Positions 32,601 to 43,700 of a stretch of DNA of 64,000 nt are shown here, one piece after another (position 1 is the first letter of the stretch; each line of letters opens with the position of its first letter). The notes below the pieces were generated by a model, which had not been told where the DNA came from, made no database searches, and saw nothing but the letters and a program-made list of their open reading frames with translations. A program made the translations under genes and the position numbers. Origin of the DNA: Strigops habroptila (taxonomy: Eukaryota > Chordata > Aves > Psittaciformes > Psittacidae); the NCBI RefSeq assembly GCF_004027225.2, contig NC_044298.2, positions 496,001 to 560,000 on the forward strand, given 5' to 3'.

Positions 32601-33386
32601 CTGGTGAGGCTGCATCTTGAATCCTGGGTTCAGTTCTGGGCCCCTCACTACAAGAGAGACATTGAGGTGCTGGAGCGGGGCCAGAGAAGGGCACTGGAGC
32701 TGGTGCAGGGCCTGGAGCACAAGTGTGATGAGGAACGGCTGAGGGACCTGGGGGGTTTAGTCTGGAGAAGAGAAGGCTCAGGGGGGACCTTATCGCTCTC
32801 TGCAACTGCCTGACAGGAGGATGGAGCCAGGAGGGGGCTGGTCTCTGCTCCCAAGGGATGGGGCAAGAGGGAACGGCCTCAAGCTGCACCAGGGCAGGTT
32901 TAGATGGAGCTGAGGAACAATTCCTTCCCCAAAGGGTGCTCAGGCATTGGAACAGGCTGCCCAGGGCAGGGCTGGAGTCACCGTCCCTGCAAGTGTTCAC
33001 ACCCCGTGTAGCCGAGGCCTCAGTGCCATGGGGCAGTGGTGGCCTTGGCAGCGCTGGGAACAGTTGGACTGGATGAGCTGAAAGGTCTTTCCAGCTTGGC
33101 TGATTCCCTGATTCCATGGTTCTGGCTTTCCTGACGAGTGGGGTTTTGATTGCAGGTCTCCAAAGAAGAAGGCTCATCTTTGGCTCGAGAGTTCAACTGC
33201 CCCTTCTTCGAGACGTCGGCCGCATTCCGCTACTACATCGATGATGTGTTCCATGCCCTGGTGCGGGAGATCCGCAGGAAGGAGAAGGAAGCAGTGATGG
33301 CAATGGAGAAGAAATCAAAACCCAAAAGCAGCGTGTGGAAAAGGCTGAAGTCACCCTTTAGGAGGAAGAAGGATTCGGTCACTTGA
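29449..33386 (+). CDS. RIT1: RIT1, Ras-like small GTPase without CAAX box
   Basis: RIT1 is a plasma-membrane Ras-family GTPase that signals to MAPK and p38 pathways. Five exons in phase: 29449-29545, 29799-29855, 30767-30840, 31478-31669 and 33156-33386 (stop), 216 residues (human 219). The nucleotide-binding boxes are intact: G1 GAGGVGKS, switch I HDPTIEDAY, G3 DTAGQ, G4 NKSD and G5 ETSA. As in mammals, there is no C-terminal CAAX box; membrane binding is expected from the basic tail [18 protein letters not shown]. The N-terminal extension before REYKLVMLG is slightly shorter and more glycine-rich than the human one. The last intron holds CR1 copies and a 15-bp tandem repeat, and ends with a normal TTGCAG acceptor. 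Confidence 0.98.
31208..31382 (-). mobile_element. CR1 LINE 3' fragment, antisense
   Basis: Antisense CR1 end in RIT1 intron 3, about 100 bases upstream of exon 4: GGTTTGGGTTGAAGGGAGCT, CTAGAGCAGGTTGCTCCAAG and GGGGCAGCCACAGCTTCTCT, ending within the GTGCCAGCGCCT part. Confidence 0.95.
32079..32216 (-). mobile_element. CR1 LINE internal piece, antisense
   Basis: A 138-base CR1 piece in RIT1 intron 4, CCCTGTTTCAGTTTGAACCC to CTCCACGCAGCTTCTCTTCT. Its 3' part is missing; the piece corresponds to the segment just 5' of the one at 31208-31382, in the same orientation, but exon 4 lies between them. Confidence 0.85.
32316..32450. repeat. 15-bp tandem repeat, 9 perfect units
   Basis: Nine exact copies of GAGAAAGATGATGTA (135 bases) in the last intron of RIT1, between two CR1 copies. 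On the plus strand the 15-bp period keeps a frame open and would encode EKDDV nine times; on the minus strand it gives YIIFL or SFSTS-type pentads. The perfect identity suggests very recent expansion or concerted evolution. No splice sites clearly include it in RIT1. Confidence 0.97.
32553..33122 (+). mobile_element. CR1 LINE 3' fragment, about 570 bp
   Basis: Sense CR1 ending just before RIT1 exon 5: GCACTGGTGAGGCTGCATCT, GACATTGAGGTGCTGGAGC, AGGAGGATGGAGCCAGGAGG, TCAAGCTGCACCAGGGCAG and the tail GATTCCCTGATTCCATGGTT. It belongs to a different CR1 subtype from the copies at 13.7 and 45.2 kb. Confidence 0.95.
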
Positions 33387-35690
33387 ACGGAGGGGATTCC
33401 TCTGCACATAGAACAAAACCTGTGAACAGCCATTTGTAACCAAAGCAGTTTAGTGACAACGTTTTGGGGGCGTGTTTTAAACCTGAATGGACTTCTGTGA
33501 GGGAACTTTTACCAGTTCTTCTTGTTTAGAATGATACTCCCTTCATTTTGGATATTTCCCTTCAGACCAGTAGCGGTTGTACTGTTGTTTGTTGTCATTT
33601 TTTGACTGGATCCAGCAACTGTTGCTTGTGTGTTGGTTACAAATGCTGATAGGTTTATGGCCCTGCACTTTGGAACGTTTCTCTCCAGTCACTGCGTGCT
33701 GGAAGCTGAATTGTGTAAGATATTGCTGAAGTTCTCCCCAACTTAACTTAATGAATCTTCTGTTTCTAGTGGTTTGCACAAGCAAATGTTGCTGCTCTCT
33801 GGAACGGCGACCCACATCCCAAGGGGTGCCTTGTTGAGCTCGTGGTGAAGAGTAGTTTACACAGTGTTTGTCCTGGCCAGCAGCCTTGGCTGGGTGTGGG
33901 TAGCACTGAAAGGAGCTGTGCTAGAGTTCTTGTGTTCTCATGTCAGAGATTTCCTTCCAGCAGCAGTGTGGAAGTGGTGAGTTCAGCAGCAGTGCTGTAG
34001 GTGGGATTCAAAACAAGTCAGAAGCAGCAAATGCTCGTTCCTATGGCAGCTGTAACTTGGCAACAGTCATGGAGATGGAGCATTTCCTCCTGTACCCAGC
34101 GTTTACTGGGTGCCACAGCATGTGTCATGTCACGATGCTGCAGGAGCCACAGCTTTGAGTTCTCTGGCTTGCTTGTTGAAAGCCAGAGCTGTAAAAGGGT
34201 GTGCTGGCTTATTTATTTCCCCTCTGGTTTACGTTCCTGGCCTAAAGGAGCCAGTAGCTTTGGTAAGTAGAAGCCTCTAACATAGTGATTCCAAATGATA
34301 ACTACTTTGTAGCCAAAATGCCTGATCCCGAGGTATGTGGGCCTAGAATTAACACCCCTAATGCTGGTAAGATGCTTCCAGTGGAATTGCTGGTGCAGTG
34401 GAAGGAAGGAATCAGCTGGGCACAGTGACAGTCCCTGCTGGGGTCACATCCTGACCTGTGCAGGTGGCACAGGTGCAGGTTTTCTTGTGCTCGGTAAAGA
34501 ATGATGTGGTTAAAGTGCTGCTGGCACAGTCCCTCCATATGTAGACTTGTTCTCTGCTTTGGAGCTGATTTACACCCACATCAGTTGCGGAGTTAAATCC
34601 AGCAGAGACACGATGTCTGGTGTTCCTCTGGGGTTTAGTAACAGAACAAACCATAGTTGGGTAACTCAGACATGGCTAAAACAGGTTTCCTGGAGAACTA
34701 AGTGCCTGGAATCTTTCTGTTTCAGAGTGAAAGAGCTTCGTAGGCTGAGTATAGTAGAGCTTCTATTGTTCTTTGATCATCTGTGTCAGTCACTCTGTTA
34801 ATCTTGTTCCAAAGCCAACTCTGTAACGTCAGTCTGAGTGTGCTGCATGGGAGAGAGCAGTCAAAACTGAAAGCTCCTATGGAACAGGATTAGGCCAAGA
34901 AACAAGGATAGCAAATACATGAACGTCAGCTTCTTGCTAAACTCCTTATTGCTTAAGGTATGACTGGAAATTCTGTGCCTGGTGGGTTTAAGAGTATTTT
35001 CTTGGGGTGGGATTTCAAACCAAGAGCAGACTAACTGCAGACATGTGGAGGAGGGTTACATGATCCTGTGTGTGGCTGAGCTAAACAGTTCCACTGGTTC
35101 TTGTTTCTCTTTTCCAGTGCTCCAGTGTCTCTCTACACTGGTAACAGTCACACACGTTGTTTGGAAGGGCTGAGGATAATTCAGATTGGGGAGAACTTGG
35201 AATTTAAGACCTCTTGTCCGTAACCTGGTGAGCAGTTGTGTGCGTCCTCTCAGTAGTCACTGCTTTAGGACTGAAATCCCTCCTCCTCATTCCCTTTTGG
35301 GTTAAATGCTGTTTGTAACTCAGCTCAAAACCTCTGGGTTTGAGGAGGAGGCAACAGCAAAGTTGTTGCTGCTTCTGTGATGGTGAAGATCATTTCAGCC
35401 TTCTGGGAAGGCAGAGCAGGGCCTGATGGTGCTGCCGAGTTCTCCCTCTGCTTCTCCTTGATAACACAGAGCACGGCCGGTGTCAGGCAACACGTGCAGG
35501 GACCCCGTGAGCAGCACTGGCAGCTCTTTGGGCCTATTTCCACCTTGAAATAACGGGATGTCTGTGCCTTCTGGGATTCCTTCAATGCAATGGAAGTGTT
35601 TCCGAATGCCTTGGTGAGCCTGTTGCTTGTAGTTACTCCATGGGAAGAGCAGCAAGCACTTTGGTTTTACACAGTGTTACTCAAAAGAGT
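33387..35690 (+). other. RIT1 3' UTR and flank
   Basis: Sequence downstream of the RIT1 stop. No protein-coding signal is recognised. I see no clear AATAAA on the plus strand here, so the RIT1 cleavage site is not fixed. Two TTTATT motifs at 35691 and 35732 read as AATAAA on the minus strand and may end a leftward transcript. Confidence 0.4.
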
Positions 35691-35913
35691 TTTATTTTTG
35701 TCATGTATAAATTTGTACACAGAATTCCTGGTTTATTTGACACAATATATAATTTTGAATACAAACACTTGCAGCTGATGTTTCCTCTCTGGGGCGCAGC
35801 GGGATGGGTTGAAGCTGATCAGCCTCAGAGCGCCCAAGAGGGAAAAGCTCACGTTGTGCTTGGGAATTCTGCTGGAAAATGCATGTCTTGCTCCAAGCAA
35901 AAGGAGTTGGTGT

Positions 35914-36020
35914 GGCTGAGGGACCTGGGGGGGGTTAGTGTGGAGGAGAGAAGGCTCGGGGGGACCTGATCGCTCTCTACAGCTACCTGCCAGGAGGATG
36001 GAGCCAGGAGGGGGCTGCCG
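35914..36020 (+). mobile_element. CR1 LINE internal piece
   Basis: About 107 bases of sense CR1 (GGCTGAGGGACCTGGGGGGG, GGAGAGAAGGCTCGGGGGGA, AGGAGGATGGAGCCAGGAGG), lacking the 3' tail. It matches the corresponding part of the copy at 32.55-33.12 kb. Confidence 0.85.
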
Positions 36021-36116
36021 TTACAGTGAGTCCCATTGCCCTGGCAACACGGCTGCTCCCAAGGGAATTGGGTGAGGCAGAGGAGGAGGAGAGACCCAAT
36101 TGTGTTGAAAACGGAC

Positions 36117-36266
36117 TTAAAGGTCCTGAGGAAGGTGGGAAGCGAGTGGGAGCGGAGCCCCCATGCTCTGTACAAACTCACTTCTCCTTTCAGGGCCTGT
36201 CAAACCCTTTCTCTTCGCTTTCTTCTTTGACTTTTTCTTATGCAAATCCTTTTGTTGCTGTTTCAG
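36117..36266 (-). CDS. Possible terminal exon of an unrecognised minus-strand gene
   Basis: On the minus strand an acceptor CCTCCCTTCAG precedes an open stretch of 49 codons ending in a stop at 36117. It reads LKQQQKDLHKKKSKKKAKRK, then GLTGPERRSEFVQSMGAPLP and a short tail. The lysine-rich run resembles a nuclear/nucleolar localisation or RNA-binding tail. Two minus-strand AATAAA signals at about 35737 and 35696 could end its transcript, with the CR1 at 35914 in the UTR. An upstream open frame, ending in LSQSSLEDCFLLTEQD before a weak GTGAAA donor near 36335, is phase-compatible. I do not recognise the protein. It may be a real small gene nested between RIT1 and SYT11, a retained fragment, or chance. 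Confidence 0.3.
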   Translation of the reverse strand: MKQQQKDLHKKKSKKKAKRKGLTGPERRSEFVQSMGAPLPLASHLPQDL

Positions 36267-36730
36267 CTGAAGGGAGGAACCTGAGGGACCTTTGTTAGAG
36301 GCAGCCCGAGCGGCAGAAGCCAAGCAGAGAGGAGAGATTTGCTTTCACATCCTGCTCAGTAAGTAGGAAACAATCCTCAAGGGAGCTTTGGCTGAGCTCT
36401 AACTGTGGGGTATCAGCACGAGACAGAACCGAAGGTGTTAAATGAACCCCGGTGTCTCCAGTCACTGGGCACTGGCTCTGGATGCGTGCACAGGTCTTGG
36501 GCAGCAGAACCTGCAGGACCTCAGGAGCTTCTGAGGGGTCTGTGTGCTCAGCATGCTGTCTGAATGCCACCCATGGGTGATGTGCTGGAGCTGAACCACC
36601 CGGGCAAGAGTCGGGTCGAGCTAGTTTTGGCTACTTGGGGGTTTCACTCCCTCCTTCCCCACTGTTACTGGATCAGCTGAGCATGGCCCCAGTGCCCTGG
36701 TGATGGCATCAGCATCTCCTGCTGGTTGAT

Positions 36731-37140
36731 CAGTTCACAGACTCACAGAGCAGTTTGGGTTGGAAGGAACCCCCAAAGCTCATCCAGTCCAAGCCCTGCA
36801 ATGGGCAGGGACATCTCCAACTAGAGCAGGTTGCTCAGAACCATATCCAGCCTGGCCTTGGCTGTCTCCAGGGATGGAGCATCCACCACCTCTTTGGGCA
36901 GCCTGTGCCAGTGTTTTACCATGCTTGGTGTAAGGAACTTTTAACTCACTCATGCTCCAGGCCCTGCACCAGCTCCGGTGCCCTTCTCTGGCCCTGCTCC
37001 AGCACCTCAATGTCACTCTTGGAGTGAGGAGCCCAGAACTGACACAAGATTTGAGGTGCAGCCTCACCAGTGCCCAGCGCAGGGGGACAATCACTGCCCT
37101 GGCCCTGCTGCCACACTGGTGCTGAGCCAGGCCAGATGCC
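36731..37140 (-). mobile_element. CR1 LINE 3' fragment, antisense, about 410 bp
   Basis: Antisense CR1: ACAGAGCAGTTTGGGTTGGA, ACTAGAGCAGGTTGCTCAGA, TTTGGGCAGCCTGTGCCAGT, CTCCAGCACCTCAATGTCAC and GCCACACTGGTGCTGAGCC. It is moderately diverged from its neighbours, so probably older than the 13.7-kb type. Confidence 0.93.
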
Positions 37141-37787
37141 TGTCTCAGTCCCAAGAGCTGCAGCACTGGCCACATCCCTTCTCCTGGGATATGAGGCATC
37201 ATTTTGTAAAGCTTGGCCTGAAACTCTCTGGTTCCTTAAGCTGAGAGCTGAAGCTCATTTTGAGACACCTAAAGAGAAAGCTAAACCACCTGTGGTACAT
37301 GGGAGCTGCCAGGGGAGGGGAGAGCAGCGCCGGGCTCTGCAGGATCCGGCATTACTGAAGCCGGGGCTTTGTGCCGGGCAATGTTCTGAGCCGGGAGCTG
37401 CAGGGAACAAGTCCCAGGAGCCAGATCCCTGCTCGGGAGAGGCCGGAGCCTCCTGCCCAGCACCCGGAGCATCCCCTTTTCCAGGGCTCCAGGCCTGCCT
37501 CTGAATTCCAACTGTTAGAGCCAATCTGCTGCTGCTCCTGCTCATGCCATGTCCTCTTTTTCACTGAGCTGCAGCTGAGTTAATGAATAGCCATTCATGC
37601 CAAATCACACCAAATGGTAATGCCGTGTGGATCACGGAGAGGTTTTGGATGTGCCAACACTTCAGTAGCAGTGTGAGACTTCATTTGCTGGGATTGTGTC
37701 CTGTTCCTTTAGTTCTTGGAGTTTTACTTTGTGTGTGCTTGGCCTGGGAATTGTCAGAGCAGAAACCAATGGAACCAATGCTTAAAT

Positions 37788-37930
37788 TCATAGAATCAGA
37801 GAAGAGTTTGGGTTGAAGGGACCTCAAAGCTCCTCCAGCTCCAACCCCCTGCCACAGGCAGGGACACCTTCCACTGGAGCAGGTTGCTCCAAGCCCCTGT
37901 GTCCAACCTGGCCTTGAGCCCTTCCAGCTC
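37788..37930 (-). mobile_element. CR1 LINE 3' fragment, antisense
   Basis: A short antisense CR1 3' end beginning CATAGAATCAGAGAAGAGTT and running through CTCCAACCCCCTGCCACAGG and CTCCAAGCCCCTGTGTCCAA, truncated at about 37930. Confidence 0.93.
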
Positions 37931-38048
37931 TAGTCCCATCCGTGTTGCCTCCATCAATCATGGCACAGGCAGCAGCTAAAGTGATTCCAGTTTTATTTGC
38001 ACGCTCCGTGTGCGTTAACAAATCCAACAGACAAGCTTGTGTTACAGC

Positions 38049-38243
38049 ATGGACCAGCTCACGCATGGATCAGCTCACGCATGGAGCAGCTCACACAGGG
38101 ATCAGCTCACGGCATGGATCAGCTCACGCATGGAGCAGCTCACACATGGACCAGCTCACGGCATGGATCAGCTTACGGATGGATCAGCTCACGGCATGGA
38201 TCAGCTCACACATGGATTAGCTCACGCATGGATCAGCTCACAC
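38049..38243. repeat. 16-bp satellite, about 12 units
   Basis: About twelve tandem units of ATGGATCAGCTCACGC with variants (GACC, GAGC, GATT at the second block; CACAC or CACGGC at the end). Unit length varies from 16 to 17 bases. It lies between RIT1 and SYT11, near the expected end of the SYT11 3' UTR. On the minus strand each unit contains GTGAGC, a donor-like hexamer. Confidence 0.95.
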
Positions 38244-38269
38244 ATGATGCACATTCACACATGTCCAGT

Positions 38270-40714
38270 TAGGTTTTTTTTCCTTTTATTTTCCTTTTTT
38301 TCACACAAAGTTGTAAGTTTCCAAGTTAATTTGACACGAGGAGACACGAGAAGGTAAAGACCAACCACAGCGGGGGATGTACAGTGAGTTCCTGTCACTT
38401 CCTGTCTACTTGATGCTTTAAAAATATAGATATCTGCACATCTTCAGTTTCCTATTGTTCCATAGAGGGTTGGAGCTGCTCCTACCTGCCCGAGAGCCTA
38501 CGTCTATGTACCCTGAGCGTGTTTCCTTGCCAAGAAGTTCAGCTTTTCCTTTGCAACTAAAGGAATGTTAAGGAGATCCTCTAGGCTGAAGCATGCTTTT
38601 CACACCGGAGGGGAAGGAGGGAGCGTCGCGGGTGGTGCTGGTGCCTCCTCATCCCGATGGCTGGAGCGGTGCTGGAAAGCATGTTCCCAGGAAAAGTCCT
38701 GGCAGTCGCTAAACTGCAGCAACACAATCGCTTAGTGCAAAAACTAGGATTGAACTAGAGCTACCCCCGTGTCCCCGGGAGACTCGGGCTGTGGCTCTGA
38801 GCCACCAGAAGAGCATGAGCTAGAAAAGCATTAAAGACACAATCTACAACCTCAGGCAGAAATCCTTGTTTAGGATCAATCCAGCAGGAATGTGCAATGT
38901 CTGCTGCTGCAGAGGCTCTGCCTGGAAGGAAGTTCCAATGAGTGAGAAAATCCAGCTTTCCAAAAAGAAGGAAGAGATGCCAACGTATTGCCAGCTCCCA
39001 ACGTGCTGCTTGTGCATGAGGAGCCCTCCCCCTGCTGCTTCACGTGTGGCTGCAGAGGGACCCCAGCCAGACTCGCTTCATCGTTCTACCTTCATTAGTA
39101 GGAAGGGGGGAAGGATCATTTTTCCAACAGGGCTCTAAAATTCAGGAGTCAAGGCCTGCGAGTAGCGAAATGAGCTTCAAATGTCATCGTTAGAATCCAT
39201 TATGGACATTCCCCAGGGCACAGAACAGACTGGCTGCCTGGAAGCAACTAAAGGCCAACTGAAAGGCTCTTTGCGAGCTGACTTCTGCTTCAGATTCCAT
39301 TGCAGAGGGCAGAAGTAGTTGTAATTCCTCCAGCCTGGTTCTAGTTCTGCTCAGTTTACCACCAATGGCTACAATCAAGTACCTGCTGCCACTCATCACC
39401 CTTCTGTCTTTCCTGGCTTGAAGGTGCTAAGAAGCCAAAGGAAGTGACTTGCCAGGATGCTGCTGTCTCGTGTCTCGGTGTGTTTAACACCAGATCTAAT
39501 GCAGCCACTTCCAAGCTGGGATTTGTGGAACTTGCTGAACTTCTGTTCAGAACTCCTGACCCGTTGGGGTGAAGAGCCTGAGTGCTCCAGGTCTTCACAC
39601 CTCCGAGGTGATGGGAACCTATGGGAAGCCTCACAACTGAACAACCAACTCGAGCTGCCTTGAACCAGGCTTTGCCCTGTGTTAACTCCCTTCTGGAGCT
39701 GGCTACACATCACCTCTAAGGCAAACTGACTCCAAGCTGAATGAAGGGAAGCTTTGGGCTTCTTTCCCCCAAACCCCGTTTTCCTGTCTCAGCTGCATTA
39801 GGCTGTTGTAACAGAACTGAGCGTGTGGAATCCCACGTTTAAAAGAATCAGCAGGAGTTTCCTGACCCATCACTGACACGTCACTTTGTGTTTGGTTATC
39901 TCGGGCCCTTCACACAATGGTTTGGCTTGGAAAGGACCTTCAGGTCATCCAGTTCCAACCCCCTGCCATGGGCAGGGACACCTCACACTAGACCATGTCA
40001 CCCAAGGCTCTGTCCAACCTGGCCTTGAGCACTGCCAGGGTTAAATAGAGCGTTCTGATGGGCTGGGGGATCGTGTCCCTGCAACTTCCACGTGGCAAAA
40101 GCAAAGTGATCACTTTGGTGGGGTGTGAATTGTAGATGGAAACCTCTGCTCTGGGCCCTCAGAGCCCCACAAGAAGTACGTGGCAGTGGCAAGAGTTCCA
40201 GGACCTGACAAGAGAATTTTCTTCCCTGAAGGAAAGTGCCATTTCCCTGTGGTTTCCCTTTAGCTAGTGCAGAATTCTAAACCACCTTTACATGGAACTG
40301 TGGTTGGTGCTCCCAAACCAGCAAAGAACAGAACTGCAAGAACCAATGGGCAGGCAAACTAACAAGAAACTAGAGGTTAAACTTTGGGAGAAGCCTACTA
40401 AAGACAGGCCAATCTTGGTGAATACCAGCAAAGACAGTTCGGCACAAACACAACTTCCATAGTGACAGAGAATTAATTGTATTAAAATCTGCAACTTGAT
40501 ATTGGTAGTTAATACTAAGTTCAGTTTGTATTAGGCATGCAATAGCGTGAGTACACTGTTATATATATCTGTGTTTCTGGGTTTTCATCCACTGCTCTTT
40601 AGGATCTGAGTGCCCTGCAAAAAATCACATCACTAGAGAACCCCATCAGCTGCTGCTGCTTTACCGAGGTTTAGTCCTACAGCTAAAACAAGGGTTAAGG
40701 CTGCCCTACAACCT
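38270..40714 (-). other. Probable SYT11 3' UTR and flank
   Basis: Downstream of the SYT11 stop at 40715 on the minus strand. A TTTTATTTTCC stretch at about 38284-38295 supplies AATAAA on the minus strand and could end a 2.4-kb 3' UTR, typical for neuronal synaptotagmins; another AATAAA is at 37997-37992. Inside are one CR1 fragment and otherwise unique sequence with no supported gene. Confidence 0.45.
39914..40045 (-). mobile_element. CR1 LINE 3' fragment, antisense
   Basis: Antisense CR1 end: ATGGTTTGGCTTGGAAAGGA, AACCCCCTGCCATGGGCAGG and GTCCAACCTGGCCTTGAGCA. It may lie in the SYT11 3' UTR. Confidence 0.9.
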
Positions 40715-43700
40715 CTAGTACTCGCTCAGGCTGTGCCACTTGGCAATGGGCTTCCTGGGGTTGTCACACACCTCGCGCCAGTGCTCCACGCCGGCCGCGG
40801 TGACGCTGTGCGCGCCCAGGATCAGCCTGCCCACCACCTCGTTCTTGGTGGTGCGGTCGAAGTCGATGACCAGGAACTCGATGCTGATGTCGGGAAGCAG
40901 ATCCACGGGGATGTCGTAAATGAAGGATTCATTGAAGACGGGGTTCAAAGTGCACTTCTTCACGTGAGTCTTCTTCTTCGCGATGCGCTTTCTGCCGTAG
41001 TAAACGTTCACCTTCACGTAGGGATCTGCTGGAGGACACAGAGAAAGAAACCAATAACACAGCCCCGGGGTGCTCCCGGCAGGAGCAGGGAGGGTTCAGC
41101 TTGTTGGACTTGACCCAGCTCAAGGAAATGGTGTGGATTTCGGCTGCTCGCTCCAGTATTGTGGTGGGTTCCCTCCTTGCAAAGGTTAGTGGTGGGAGTT
41201 CTGGAGGAGCTTCAATAGGACGTGGGGCTGGGGGGCAGCAAGTGGCATGGAAATGGTGGTGGGAGCTTGCTGGTGAGCTCAGTGCTGGGCTGGGCAACGC
41301 TCATCTCTAACAACAACTATTTCTCCTCTGTTTCAGAGAATAACCCATGAAAGTGTCCAAATGGGTTTAAGAATTCACAGCTGGAAAACTGAAGGTACTG
41401 AAAAAGAAGAAAGTTCAAGCCAAACCCTCCCATTTCCCTCAGCCCCGCTTTGATCTGCTCTTTCTGTCCAGGGTTAAAATGAAGCCCGAGGCACACAGAG
41501 CTTTGTTTCTCCATGTAACTCAAGGCTTCAGGCTGGGAGTCACTTCCCAGCTGCCACTGGCTGACTCTTGTTTTGTCCAGCTGGAATGAGCAGCTTCTGC
41601 ACACTATGGAGATCCTAGACAGCAATGATGTCAGCCTTGCACTGTTCAGCAGGGAGCAGAAGGGTTACTGAGAGCTTCATCCTGTAGTTGGAGGACACAC
41701 AGGGAAAGCATATGAATGTTCTGAGCCTATCACCCCTCTTTTTCATGCCAGCTCTCTTTTACCCTCCTCTTCTAGGGGCAGGAGGGCAGGTAGATGCAGT
41801 GAGCAGCAGTTGTGCTGTGGAGAAATGCTGCTATGGGCAATGAGGAGTGAGACACAGAGACACAGAGCACCCGAGATCTGCACAGAGCACCCATGATCTG
41901 CCCATGCATGGAGGCACAGAGCATCCATGATCTGCCCGAAAGCAACATGGAGATCTGCTGGATTTGGGAAACAAGCTGCTGCCAGAAGGATGCAACTGTT
42001 GGTCTCGCAGTAGGAAGGGTTTGATCTTTGTGTACCCATCTCTTGGGGATGATGGATCACTCCTGGGGAGCCAGTGCCCTTAGGAACAGTGGGAGGAAAG
42101 GGGAGCAAACAAAGCAGGGGAGAAGAGCTCAGAGTGAACTTGGGACATTCCGAGGTGGGGATAATAGCTTCTACCTGAGAGGCCAGTGATGTCCATCTTT
42201 GGCAAATGCCTGGCTTTCAGCACCACGACAGTCATTCTCTGAGCCACGGGCTGGTAAGACAAGGAGACCTGCAGCTCCCCTCTGCTGATGCATTTCTGTG
42301 GAAGAGAAACAGAAAGGACAAGTTGGTCTCAGAAACGTGGGCACCAACATTCCCTTTCCCTGTGCTAAGTGCCTGAACAGTTGGAAAATGAGGTGCAAGT
42401 GCCTCAGGCAGAAGGAACCTCTGGCAGAAGGTCACTCGAGTTCTTTAGGCGTGTTTTGGCAGCTCCACCACTGCTTTAGCCTGCAAAGGGCCGGGATGAA
42501 GATGAAAAGGTAACTCCAGATCTACTCAGCTGAACTTGCTGTGTGCAAGTTACTCTTTCCAAGAGTAACGGACTAGTAAGTTCATTACTTTGGGTTCCCA
42601 GATGCTCTTCATTACCTTTCCCTGATACTCAATTAGATGAAGTTTATTTGCTCTGCAGGCAAACAGGATTAGCAATGGGTATGAAGTCGTGTGGCAGTAA
42701 CAGCAGCACTAGTGCAACAGCTCAACCAGAGGGCTTCGACTCTCAGTACCCAGCCTGGTGCTGTTAACCTGGCAGAGCGGGGCAGGGGGGCATTCCCAAA
42801 TGCAGGAATTGGGGAAGCACCACAGTAACTGTCACACTAAATGCTCTGATCCCCCAAGAGGTGAAGCTGTTCTTTCAGCCTGCGTTGTGGGGAAAACCTG
42901 GCTGTGTAAACGTCAGTGTTCGTTATCATCCTGGTGGGTTCTTTTGACTTGAGCAGTTGCTGGGGGGGTTAAGCCAGTGCTTCCAATGCAAGGAACAAAG
43001 GCTATTGCTGCTCCTGTAAAATTCCTGATGGAGAAGAAACACATGAGCAAGTTCCTGGCCCTGGGAGGGAAATTTGGGTTGAATTTAGTGCAGTTACTTC
43101 AAAGCAATTTGCACTCTTCCACCGTCAGGAACCGGGGGGATGCTAAGGAGGGGATGCACCTCTGCTGGCTCGGCTCAATGCAATCATTTCCTGGGGGTTA
43201 GATGCAATTCTGTGTTCCAGGTTTGGAGAAGGCTGCTTTGCCTCAGGGCTTCCAGGTTTCACACCCGACAAAAGGTAAATGGTAAAGACCTTGCACCCCC
43301 TATTAAATCTCCTCTTGTTTAGTGTGACCTTTCCCCTTGGGTGAATCTCTTAAGAGATATGCTCAATGCACCAAAAAGAATACCATGAAAAGAACCTAAA
43401 GGGGCCACTTGTTGTGCTCAAATATAAAGCACCCCAAGAACCTCGGGGAAGAAAAGCAATGGCCACAACTCTGGTTCTGTTGAGCTGCTCTTGGTTTGGC
43501 TCTGCAGATGAACGTCCTCTTACCACAGCAGCTCTGTGAGGTGGAGACGGGACTTGGCCTTTTTGCTTGGCATCAGTTATTCACCATTTCTGTGCCTGAA
43601 CAGTGACTGTGCCTTATCAAATCACCACAACCACAGAGCAGAGAGCTGCCTGACTGCAAGAGCCATCTAATACCCATCATATGATCTGTGGAAAACCGGG

